From the NCBI GenBank assembly GCA_037045685.1, contig JBAOII010000035.1:186001-250000 (forward strand): DNA of 64,000 bases. Reading direction: 5' to 3'. The stretch comes from Competibacter_A sp037045685 (GTDB taxonomy: Bacteria; Pseudomonadota; Gammaproteobacteria; Competibacterales; Competibacteraceae). The notes under the pieces were generated by a model. That model saw only the letters and a program-made list of their open reading frames with translations, searched no databases and was not told where the DNA came from. Each line of letters opens with the position of its first letter. The first letter of the stretch is position 1. Below are positions 26,608 to 34,633 of the stretch, in pieces. A program made the translations under genes and the position numbers.

Positions 26608-28041
26608 TTAATCCTTGTCGGGCAAGCGCACGGCCAGGTAGAGCGCTTCGCTCTCCCGTTTCACCAGCACCGGCACGGCCTTGCCCTTGGGCAGTTCCTT
26701 GGCCAGCTCCACGAACTGGCTGGCGCTTTTGACCGGGCTGTGATCGATTTGCAGGATGATGTCGTCCGGGTACAGGCCGGCGTTCGCCGCCGGCCCTTCA
26801 TCCAGGGCGGTGACCAGCACGCCCTGCTCGTCCACGCCCAGGTTGCGGCGCTGCTCGTTGCTGAGGTCGGCGACGGTGATGTTCAAGCGCGAGTCGCTGT
26901 GCTCGTCCATGGTGGTGACGGGCTCCTCGGCGGTTTCCAGCCGGGCGATGGTCGCCTTGATTTCCAGCGGCTCGCCGTTGCGCAGCACGGACATCGCCAC
27001 CGTCTTGCCGACCGGGGTGACGCCGATCATCCGCGGCAGTTGCGAGGAATCCTCCACCGGCTCGCCGCCGTAGCGCAGGATGATGTCGCCGGGCTTGAAG
27101 CCGGCGCTGGCCGCCGGGCTGTCCGGCAAGATCTGGGCGACCAGCGCCCCGCGCGGCCGGTCGAGCTTGAACGCCTCGGCCAGATCGTTGTTGACCCCTT
27201 GCAGCAGAATCCCCAGCCAGCCGCGGGTGACCTCGCCGGTCGCCTTCAGCTGCTCGACCACCTGCATCGCCAGCTTGATGGGAATGGCGAACGACAGCCC
27301 CATGTACCCGCCGGTGCTGCTGTAAATTTGCGAGTTGATCCCGACCACCTCGCCGCGCAGGTTGAACAGCGGCCCGCCGGAACTGCCGGGATTGACCGCG
27401 ACGTCGCTCTGGATGAACGGCACGTAGGTCCCGCTGGGCAGGTTGCGGCCGAGCGCGCTGACGATGCCCTGGGTGGCGGTGCGCTCCAGCCCGAACGGCG
27501 AGCCGATGGCCAGCACCCATTCGCCGACTTCCAGCGCGTCGGAGTCGCCGATCTTCACGGCTTGCAGGTTATCGCCCTCGATTTTGAGCATCGCCACGTC
27601 GGTGAGTTCGTCCACGCCGATCACTTTGGCGGGCCGCTCCCGTTGGTCGCTGAGCCGGACGATGATCTTGTCGGCGTCGCGGGCGACGTGGGCGTTGGTC
27701 AGGATGTAGCCGTCCGGCGAGATGATGAACCCGGAGCCCAAGGAGTTGGATTGACGGTCTCCCGGCAACTCGGGCCGTTCCTGAAAGAAGCGCCGGAAGA
27801 ATTCGAGATAGGGGTTTTCCCTGCCCGGCAATTCGGGCAAGCCGGGTTTGCGGGCCGCGTCTTGCTTGCTGGGGGCCTGCGTGGAGCTGATGTTGACGAC
27901 GGCCGCCTCGTTTTGCTTGACCAGCTTGCGAAAATCCGGCAGGGGCTGCGTCTCGGCGGTGCGCGCCGGAGGGGCGGCCGCGCAACACAGCGGCAACAGC
28001 AAAACCAGCGCTTGCAACAAGCGGCGGGAGGGGCGGTTCAT
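26608..28041 (-). CDS. Do-type periplasmic serine protease (DegQ/MucD-like)
   Basis: A periplasmic chaperone-protease. A signal peptide (RRLLQALVLLLPLCCAAAP) is followed by the trypsin-like domain with catalytic His in LTNAHVARD, Asp in DELTDVAMLK and Ser in VNPGSSGGPLFN, then two PDZ domains (GWLGILLQGV..., and LGVDEQGVLVTALDEGPAA...). Residue ranges are about 35-260, 265-355 and 375-475. ATG 28041 is taken as start because AGGAG lies 12 nt upstream; the ATG at 28053 abuts the same site. It precedes accA by about 20 bp. Confidence 0.95.
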   Translation of the reverse strand: MNRPSRRLLQALVLLLPLCCAAAPPARTAETQPLPDFRKLVKQNEAAVVNISSTQAPSKQDAARKPGLPELPGRENPYLEFFRRFFQERPELPGDRQSNSLGSGFIISPDGYILTNAHVARDADKIIVRLSDQRERPAKVIGVDELTDVAMLKIEGDNLQAVKIGDSDALEVGEWVLAIGSPFGLERTATQGIVSALGRNLPSGTYVPFIQSDVAVNPGSSGGPLFNLRGEVVGINSQIYSSTGGYMGLSFAIPIKLAMQVVEQLKATGEVTRGWLGILLQGVNNDLAEAFKLDRPRGALVAQILPDSPAASAGFKPGDIILRYGGEPVEDSSQLPRMIGVTPVGKTVAMSVLRNGEPLEIKATIARLETAEEPVTTMDEHSDSRLNITVADLSNEQRRNLGVDEQGVLVTALDEGPAANAGLYPDDIILQIDHSPVKSASQFVELAKELPKGKAVPVLVKRESEALYLAVRLPDKD

Positions 28042-28321
28042 GGCGGCGGTCATCTCCTGAAAACAAACGCGGAAGCGCGGGGGCGCGGACGGGCGCTGCC
28101 ACTAGCTGAGGGTGGACCCATGGCTCGGTCTATCTCGGGGAGAGCGGTCGGGACGTGGCGCCCGGAGCGACCGGGGGTCGGCGCGATTTGCGCAGTATAG
28201 AATAGTTGGCGATACTCCGGTGCGGCAGGTACCCGCGCGGGGATGGCCCGGCTTGCGGGACGGCCGGGTTCGACCGCCGTCGGGGCGTTGAATGGCGCGA
28301 GCGAAGAGAGGGGAACCAGGC

Positions 28322-29494
28322 ATGGAACAGAAATCGGAACGGGTCGTGGACGATCATGACAAGGCGACCCAGTATCTTTACGAGTTGGCGATCAAGTTGC
28401 TGGAGCTGAAAGGGTCGGATATTTTCATCACCGCCGGCAGTCCGGCGGCGCTCAAGATCAACCAGGAGGTACGCCGGCTCAGCGGTCAGAACCTGAGCCC
28501 GCAACAGGTGGCGCTCCTGGTGCGCTCGATCATGAACGACCGGCAGGCGCGGGAGTTCGACCAGCATCGCGAAGTCAATTTTTCCCTGAATTTTCCCGAC
28601 GTCGCGCGCTTCCGGGTCAGCGCCTTCACCCAGCGGGGCAGCGCCGGCATGGTGCTGCGGCTGATCCGGCAGCGCATTCCGACCATCGAGGAACTCAACC
28701 TGCCGCCGATTCTGCGGGACATCGCGCTGGCCAAGCGCGGCCTGGTGATTTTTCTGGGCGGCACCGGCTGCGGCAAGACCACCTCGATGGCGGCCATGCT
28801 GGACCATCGCAACAGCCAATGCCGGGAGCATATCATCACCATCGAGGACCCGATCGAGTTTTTCCATCGTCACAAGCTGAGCCTGGTAGATCAGCGCGAG
28901 GTCGGCGTGGATACCGACTCCTACGAGACCGCCTTGAAAAACACCTTGCGGCAAGCGCCGAACGTGATTCTCATCGGCGAGGTCCGGGATCGGGAAACCA
29001 TGCAGTCGGTCATCAATTTCGCCGAGACCGGCCATTTGTGCCTGACCACCCTGCACGCCAACAACACCGATCAGGCTTTCGATCGCATCATCAATTTTTT
29101 CCCGGAGGAAAAGCGCGAGCAGGTCTTGATGGACTTGTCCTTCAACGTGAAGGCGTTCATCTCGCAACGGCTGCTGCCGCGCGAGGACCAGCCCGGCCTG
29201 ATCCCGGCGGTGGAAATCCTGCTCAACACCCCGCTGATGGCGGAGTTGATCTTTCAGGGCCGGATCAAGGAGATCAAGTCGGTCATGACCCGGTCCAGCG
29301 ATCAGGGCATCGTCACCTTCGACGCGGCGCTGTTCGATCTGTACGAAGCCGGCAAAATCGGCTACGAGACCGCGATCCGCCACGCCGATTCGGCCAACAA
29401 TCTGCGGCTCAAGATCAAGCTGGAGAGCAAGCGGTCGCCGCCGCGAGCGGCCGACAGCCAACTCCATATCGAGCCGGACAAGCGCAGTCGCTGA
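28322..29494 (+). CDS. pilU: Type IV pilus retraction ATPase PilU
   Basis: A hexameric cytoplasmic ATPase helping pilus retraction with PilT. The 390-residue protein has the N-terminal PAS-like part (LLELKGSDIFITAGSPAAL), Walker A GGTGCGKTTS, the Asp box ITIEDPIEFFH, Walker B ILIGEVRDRETM and the His box TGHLCLTTLHANN. The ATG at 28322 is preferred over an upstream in-frame one because of the AGAGGGGAACC stretch just before it. PilT-type ATPases of this length with LPREDQPGL fit PilU better than PilT. Divergent from the Do protease and convergent with gspB. Confidence 0.93.
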   Translation: MEQKSERVVDDHDKATQYLYELAIKLLELKGSDIFITAGSPAALKINQEVRRLSGQNLSPQQVALLVRSIMNDRQAREFDQHREVNFSLNFPDVARFRVSAFTQRGSAGMVLRLIRQRIPTIEELNLPPILRDIALAKRGLVIFLGGTGCGKTTSMAAMLDHRNSQCREHIITIEDPIEFFHRHKLSLVDQREVGVDTDSYETALKNTLRQAPNVILIGEVRDRETMQSVINFAETGHLCLTTLHANNTDQAFDRIINFFPEEKREQVLMDLSFNVKAFISQRLLPREDQPGLIPAVEILLNTPLMAELIFQGRIKEIKSVMTRSSDQGIVTFDAALFDLYEAGKIGYETAIRHADSANNLRLKIKLESKRSPPRAADSQLHIEPDKRSR

Positions 29495-29508
29495 CGGGTT
29501 TGCCGGGG

Positions 29509-30255
29509 CTAGCGGCGCACCGACAGCCGGAAACGCTGGCCGCCCTGGCGCAGGATGGCGCCGTTGGCGGTCACGGTTTCCAGCACGGCGTTTTCGCCGA
29601 TGGGGTCTCCTTCCCGGTAGCGCTGGCCGTTGACGACCACGAAACGCTTGCCGGCGTCCGCGCTATAGACGTGGATGTCGAGATTGAGGCTGGGAAGGCT
29701 GCGCCGGGCGTTGGCGGGCAGCGTGTCCAGCAGGGGGGGCGGTTCCGGTCCGATGGTGACGGAAGGGCCGGCTCCCGGCTTCTTGGACGGTTCCTGGCGC
29801 CGAGACGGGCCGGCGGCGACCGGCGGGCGCGAGGGTTCGGTCGGGGCCGGCTTGCCGGCCGGACTCTTGCGGGGCGGAGCGGCCGCTGCGGATGGGGCTG
29901 CGGGCGGCTCCGCCATCGCGGCGGGAGCGATCGATTCTGGTCTCGCTGGCACCGGGATGATCGGAGCGGTCGATTCCGGTCGCGCTGGCAGCGGGACGGT
30001 CGGAGCGGTCGATTCCGGTCGCGCGTGCGCCGATGCGGCGGGAGCGGTGGCCGCCGGCCCGGTCGTCGGTTGTGGCCGGATCAGAAAATAGGCGAGCAGC
30101 GCGGCGTTGAACCCCAGGCCCAGCCCCGCGCCCAACCAGAGCCAGAACTGTTTGCCGGCGGGCTGAGCGGGCGTCGGGGAGGTCGCCGGGTTCGGCGGTT
30201 GGCCGAGATGGCGCTCGTGTTCCGCCTTGCGCAGCGCGTCGAGAATATACGACAT
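29509..30255 (-). CDS. gspB: GspB-like general secretion pathway assembly protein
   Basis: An inner-membrane protein that partners the ExeA/GspA ATPase to place the type II secretin through peptidoglycan. The 248-residue chain begins MSYILDALRKAEHERHLG, the diagnostic GspB start, has one membrane helix at about 37-59, a long Pro/Ala-rich linker and a C-terminal T2SSB domain (SLNLDIHVYSADAGKRFVVV, NGQRYREGDPI). The linker contains three copies of a PARPESTAP-type unit. It starts 2 bp after the ExeA stop, so the pair is one operon. Confidence 0.92.
   Translation of the reverse strand: MSYILDALRKAEHERHLGQPPNPATSPTPAQPAGKQFWLWLGAGLGLGFNAALLAYFLIRPQPTTGPAATAPAASAHARPESTAPTVPLPARPESTAPIIPVPARPESIAPAAMAEPPAAPSAAAAPPRKSPAGKPAPTEPSRPPVAAGPSRRQEPSKKPGAGPSVTIGPEPPPLLDTLPANARRSLPSLNLDIHVYSADAGKRFVVVNGQRYREGDPIGENAVLETVTANGAILRQGGQRFRLSVRR
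29934..30028. repeat. Short tandem repeat inside gspB
   Basis: Units of about 42 bp containing GATTCCGGTCGCGCTGGCA and GGGACGGTCGGAGCGGTC occur two to three times in a row, encoding repeated PARPESTAP blocks in the linker of GspB. Copy number is likely to vary between strains. Confidence 0.7.
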
Positions 30256-30256
30256 T

Positions 30257-31990
30257 TCACGGTTCCCGCCGTGGCTGGCCGAGCGCGGGCGTGCCGGGCG
30301 TCGGGGCGAGATTGCTCAGCAGCACCAGCGTGTGCCCTCCGGCTATCCCGTCCGGCCGCAGGCCGCGCGCCTGCTGAAACGCGCGCAATTGTTTGGCCAG
30401 GTCGGCGTCAAAGGTCTCGGATGCGGGTTCGGGGACGGGTTGGCCGTTTGCCAGCGCCAGCCGCTGGCGCAGCCAGCGCACCGCTTCGCCAGCGTTGCCG
30501 GGCCCGATGACGGGCTGGTCGGTCTGCGGTCGCCAGAGCATCTGATAGTGGCCGGTCCACAGCGGCTTGAGTTGCTCCAGCGGCACGGTCAGGGTTTCGC
30601 CCGCGACATCCAGCGTCGCCGTGTCCGCCGCCAGCGCCCGGAGCACGGTCGGCGCGGGAATGCCGCCGGACCGGATCAGCCGCAGCACGGCGGGGCGGTC
30701 CAGCCGGCGCAGCGCGTCCCAGTCGCCCCGGCCCGACAGGCAGCGCAGATCGTGGGCCTTGACCTGCTCGCAAAACGGAGCCTTGCCCGTCGGGGGCCGG
30801 GCGATGCCCCAAACCGCCAGCAATTGGCTGTTGGCGGCGGCGGGAGTCGCTTTGCGGAGCAGCGCGGCCAAGCCGCTTGGGTCGCCACCGCCGGGTTCCG
30901 ATGTCGTCGCGGCGGTCGCGGCTGCGGCAACGCCGCCGCCGCTGGAGGTGCCCGGATCGGAAGGCGGAGCGGGAGCGGGGAGTTGCGCGGCTTTGAGGGG
31001 TTGAACCGTTGCGGGCACGGACGCGGTTGGCGCGGATGGCGCGGCATGAAGCGGCGCGACGGCCGGCGCGACGGCCGGGGTCGGGGCGGGGCGGGGCAGC
31101 CAGAGCCCGACGCCGATCATGGCCAAGCCGACGAATCCGATACCCAGCGCCAGCCAGGGATGAAAAGCCCGTCCGCCCGATCCGCTTTGCAGAGCCTCCC
31201 GCGCCGCTTGGCGAACCCGTCGCGCGTCCACCTGCCGCGCGCCTTGGCCGTAAGCGCCGAGCAGGGCGCGATCGCAGACGATGTTGATCAGGCGCGGGAT
31301 GCCGCCGGAGCGCCGGTGGACCGCCCGCAGCGCGCCGGGGGTGAACAGGCTGCCGCTTCCGCCCGCGACCCGCAGCCGGTGGCCGATGTAGGCGGCAGTC
31401 TCCTCGGGGTCCAGGGGGGAGAGGTGGTAGCGGGCGGTGATGCGCTGGGCCAACTGCCGCAAATCCGGCCGCGCCAGCAGGGCGCGCAATTCCGGCTGGC
31501 CGACCAGGATGATCCTCAATAGCTTGTGCTTCGCGGTTTCCAGATTGGTGAGCAACCGGACCTGCTCCAGCACCTCGCGGCTCAGATTCTGCGCCTCGTC
31601 CACGATCAGCACCGTGCGCCGTCCGGCGGCGTGCGTGCGCAGCAGATGCTCGTTGAGCGCGTCCACCAGAGTTTTGAGGCTGTGCGACGGGCGGGGATAA
31701 GCGATGCCCAGCTCGTCGCAGATCGTGGCCAGCAGCTCCTCGACCGTCAGGCGCGGATTCAGGCACAGCGCGATGTCCACCTGGGTCAACCCTTGCTCCA
31801 GCAGGGCGCGGACCAGGGTGGTCTTGCCGGTGCCGACCTCGCCGGTCAGTTGCACGAAACCGCCGTTTTCGCCGGTGCCGTACAGCAGGTGCGCCAGCGC
31901 CTCCCGATGGTGCCTGCTCAGGTAGACGTAGGCCGGATCGGGGGTGATGGCGAACGGCGGTTCGCGCAGCCCGAAGTGCGCCGCGTACAT
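30257..31990 (-). CDS. exeA: ExeA/GspA-like AAA ATPase with peptidoglycan-binding domain
   Basis: A membrane ATPase that helps type II secretin assembly by remodelling or binding peptidoglycan. The 577-residue protein starts MYAAHFGLREPPFAITPDP, has Walker A TGEVGTGKTT (about 50-58), Walker B VLIVDEAQNLS, one membrane helix around 283-303, a Pro/Ala linker, a peptidase-C39-like segment (PFCEQVKAHDLRCLSGRGDW) and a C-terminal peptidoglycan-binding repeat (RAFQQARGLRPDGIAGGHT). It lies 2 bp downstream of recG and directly upstream of gspB. Confidence 0.93.
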   Translation of the reverse strand: MYAAHFGLREPPFAITPDPAYVYLSRHHREALAHLLYGTGENGGFVQLTGEVGTGKTTLVRALLEQGLTQVDIALCLNPRLTVEELLATICDELGIAYPRPSHSLKTLVDALNEHLLRTHAAGRRTVLIVDEAQNLSREVLEQVRLLTNLETAKHKLLRIILVGQPELRALLARPDLRQLAQRITARYHLSPLDPEETAAYIGHRLRVAGGSGSLFTPGALRAVHRRSGGIPRLINIVCDRALLGAYGQGARQVDARRVRQAAREALQSGSGGRAFHPWLALGIGFVGLAMIGVGLWLPRPAPTPAVAPAVAPLHAAPSAPTASVPATVQPLKAAQLPAPAPPSDPGTSSGGGVAAAATAATTSEPGGGDPSGLAALLRKATPAAANSQLLAVWGIARPPTGKAPFCEQVKAHDLRCLSGRGDWDALRRLDRPAVLRLIRSGGIPAPTVLRALAADTATLDVAGETLTVPLEQLKPLWTGHYQMLWRPQTDQPVIGPGNAGEAVRWLRQRLALANGQPVPEPASETFDADLAKQLRAFQQARGLRPDGIAGGHTLVLLSNLAPTPGTPALGQPRREP

Positions 31991-31992
31991 CG

Positions 31993-34131
31993 CTACACCT
32001 CGCCGTAGCGCGCGCCGACGCCGATCCAGCGCCGGATCAGCGGTTCGACGTGATCGGGATGCTCGCGCAGCAGCCGGTCGGCGGCGTAGCGGGCCGCGTT
32101 CAGCAGATCCCCGTCGCGCAGCAGATCGGCCACCCGCAAGCTTTGCTCTCCGGTCTGGCGGGTGCCGAGCACCTCGCCGGGACCGCGCAATTCCAGGTCG
32201 CGGCGGGCGATTTCAAACCCGTCGTTGCACTCCCGCAGCACGGCCAGCCGCGCGTGGGCGATGGACGACAGGGGCGGCTTGTACAGCAACACGCAACTGC
32301 TGTCGGTGTCGCCGCGCCCCACCCGGCCGCGCAACTGGTGCAGTTGCGCCAGCCCCAGCCGCTCAGCGTTTTCCACGATCATCAGGCTGGCGTTGGGCAC
32401 GTCCACCCCGACCTCGATCACGGTGGTGGCGACCAGCAAATCCAGCGCCCCGGCCTTGAAGGCGGCCATCGCCGCTTCCTTGTCGGCGGCGGGCAGCCGG
32501 CCGTGCACCAGGCCGATCCGCAGTTCCGGCAGGAGGGCGGTCAGCCGCTCGGCGGTGACCGCCGCCGCCTGGCATTGCAGCGTTTCCGATTCCTCGATCA
32601 GCGGGCAGACCCAGTACGCTTGGCGGCCGTTCCGGCAGGCTCGACGGATGCGGTCGATCACGTCTTCGCGACGGCTGTCGGGGGCGGCGACCGTTTTCAC
32701 CGGACGGCGGCCGGGCGGCAGCTCGTCGATGATCGAGGTGTCCAGATCGGCGTAGGCGCTCATCGCCAGGGTGCGCGGGATCGGGGTGGCGGTCATGATC
32801 AACTGGTGCGGTCGGCGGTCGCCCTGCCGGCCTTTCTCGCGCAGCGCCAAGCGCTGATGCACGCCGAAGCGGTGCTGTTCGTCCACGATCGCCAGCGCCA
32901 GTTCGGCGAAGCTCACGCGGTCCTGAAACAAGGCGTGGGTGCCGACCGCGATCTGAATTTCGCCGGCGGCGAGCCGCTCCAGCAAGGTCCGCCGCGCCCG
33001 TCCGGCCAAGCGTCCGGTCAGCCAGGCGACCTCGACGCCCAACCCGCTCAGCCAGTTTTGAAAGCCCCGGTAATGCTGTTCCGCGAGCAGTTCGGTGGGG
33101 GCCATCAGCGCGGCCTGAGCCCCGGTTTCCACCGCCCGCAGCGCGGCGACGGCGGCCACCACGGTCTTGCCGGAACCGACATCGCCTTGCAGCAGCCGCA
33201 GCATCGGGCGGGGTTGGGCGAGATCGGCGGCGATTTCTTCCAACACCCGCCGCTGGGCGCCAGTGAGGGTGAAGGGCAGCCGTTCCAGAAACCGCCGGCT
33301 CAGCCCGCCGTCTCCGGCCAGCGGCGGCGCGGCTTGCCGCCGCATGCGCTCGCGCAAGCGCCGCAGGCTGAGCTGGTGGGCCAGCAGCTCCTCGAACGCC
33401 AGCCGCCGCCGGGCGGGATGGCGGCCGCCGTCCAGTTCAGCCAACGACGCATCGCTCGGCGGTCGGTGTAGCAGCCGCACCGCTTCCGCGACCGGCGGGA
33501 GTTGCAGTTGCGCCCGCAGGGCCGGCGGCAGCAGTTCCGGCAGCAACGCCCCCGCGTCGAGCTGCGCCAGGGCTTGTTCGGCCAGCGCGCGCAAGGTGAA
33601 CTGTTGCAGGCCGGCGGTGGCGGGATAGATCGGGGTCAGCCGGTCCGAGACCGGCGGCGTGTCCGGGTCCAGGCGGCGGCATTCGGGGTGGATCATCTCC
33701 AGGCCGGCATAGCCTTGGCGGACCTCGCCGAAACAGCGCAGCCGCGTGCCGGTTTGCTCGAACAACTGCTGCTGGGCCGGGCTGAAATGAAAGAAGCGCA
33801 AGGTCAGCGCGCCGGAGGCGTCGCGCAGGCGGCAGAGCAGGAAGCGCCGGCCGCTCGCCGTCACTTCGGCGCCGACCACTTCGGCTTCGATCTGCGCCTC
33901 GGCGCCGGGGCGCAGCAGTCCGATGGGGACGACGCGGGAGCGGTCTTGATAGCGTGCGGGCAAGTGCAGCAGCACGTCTTCGGCGGTGCGGATGCCCAGC
34001 CGGCGCAGCCGGTCGGCCAGCCTTGGCCCGACGCCCCGCAGGGCGGTGACCGGGAGCGGGTCGCAGGCCCCCGGCCGCGCCGTGTCCGGCGGGTCGGGCT
34101 TCGGGTCCGCTCGGGTTGCGCTCGGCTCCAT
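31993..34131 (-). CDS. recG: ATP-dependent DNA helicase RecG
   Basis: Unwinds stalled forks and Holliday junctions. The 712-residue protein has the N-terminal wedge domain (LRGVGPRLADRLRRLGI, DVLLHLPARYQDR), Walker A LLQGDVGSGKTVVA, the DEQH box (LAIVDEQHRFGV), SF2 motif TATPIPRTLAMS, and motif VI LHQLRGRVGRG. The position next to ridA and spoT is conserved. The first 22 residues are Pro-rich and not conserved. Confidence 0.97.
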   Translation of the reverse strand: MEPSATRADPKPDPPDTARPGACDPLPVTALRGVGPRLADRLRRLGIRTAEDVLLHLPARYQDRSRVVPIGLLRPGAEAQIEAEVVGAEVTASGRRFLLCRLRDASGALTLRFFHFSPAQQQLFEQTGTRLRCFGEVRQGYAGLEMIHPECRRLDPDTPPVSDRLTPIYPATAGLQQFTLRALAEQALAQLDAGALLPELLPPALRAQLQLPPVAEAVRLLHRPPSDASLAELDGGRHPARRRLAFEELLAHQLSLRRLRERMRRQAAPPLAGDGGLSRRFLERLPFTLTGAQRRVLEEIAADLAQPRPMLRLLQGDVGSGKTVVAAVAALRAVETGAQAALMAPTELLAEQHYRGFQNWLSGLGVEVAWLTGRLAGRARRTLLERLAAGEIQIAVGTHALFQDRVSFAELALAIVDEQHRFGVHQRLALREKGRQGDRRPHQLIMTATPIPRTLAMSAYADLDTSIIDELPPGRRPVKTVAAPDSRREDVIDRIRRACRNGRQAYWVCPLIEESETLQCQAAAVTAERLTALLPELRIGLVHGRLPAADKEAAMAAFKAGALDLLVATTVIEVGVDVPNASLMIVENAERLGLAQLHQLRGRVGRGDTDSSCVLLYKPPLSSIAHARLAVLRECNDGFEIARRDLELRGPGEVLGTRQTGEQSLRVADLLRDGDLLNAARYAADRLLREHPDHVEPLIRRWIGVGARYGEV

Positions 34132-34143
34132 CCGGGTCGCCGG

Positions 34144-34530
34144 CTATCGCTCCAGAACCAGGACCGCGTCCATTTCGATCTGGGCGCCGCGCGGCAGGGC
34201 GGCGACGCCGATGGCGGCGCGGGCCGGATAGGGTTCCGGGAAGTACTCGGCCATGATCCGGTTGACCGAGGCGAAATGACCCAAATCGGTCAGAAACACG
34301 TTGAGCTTGACCGCGTCGGCCAAGTCGCCGCCGGCCGCCCGCGCCACCGCCGCCAGATTGTCGAACACCCGGCGAATCTGGAGATCCGTGCCGCCTTCCA
34401 CCAGTTGCTGGGTGGCCGGGTCGAGCGGGATCTGGCCGGACAGGTAGACGGTGGCGCCGACTTTGACTCCTTGGGAATAGGTGCCGATGGCGGCGGGGGC
34501 TTGATCGGTCTGGATGATTTCGCGCGGCAT
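34144..34530 (-). CDS. ridA: RidA family reactive-intermediate deaminase
   Basis: Hydrolyses reactive enamine/imine products of PLP enzymes. The 128-residue protein starts MPREIIQTDQAPAAIGTYSQ, with VYLSGQIPLDP, VFDNLAAVARAAGG and PARAAIGVAALPRGAQIEMD containing the conserved catalytic-site Arg. The ATG at 34530 has AGGAG 8 nt upstream; the frame also opens at a TTG two codons earlier. It lies between spoT and recG, as in Pseudomonas. Confidence 0.95.
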   Translation of the reverse strand: MPREIIQTDQAPAAIGTYSQGVKVGATVYLSGQIPLDPATQQLVEGGTDLQIRRVFDNLAAVARAAGGDLADAVKLNVFLTDLGHFASVNRIMAEYFPEPYPARAAIGVAALPRGAQIEMDAVLVLER

Positions 34531-34633
34531 CTCCAAAGCTCCTGACGAACTCCCCGGCGATCGGCGGGGAACGGGGTTGCGGAAAAAGGCGGGCGGAAAC
34601 GGTCGAGCCGGACGGGGGTGGGGCGGTGGAGGG

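Noticed and set aside
25495..28200. 900-codon plus-strand frame opposite accA and the Do protease
   Set aside because: Two clear protein families are encoded on the other strand; the frame is His/Gln-rich antisense noise.
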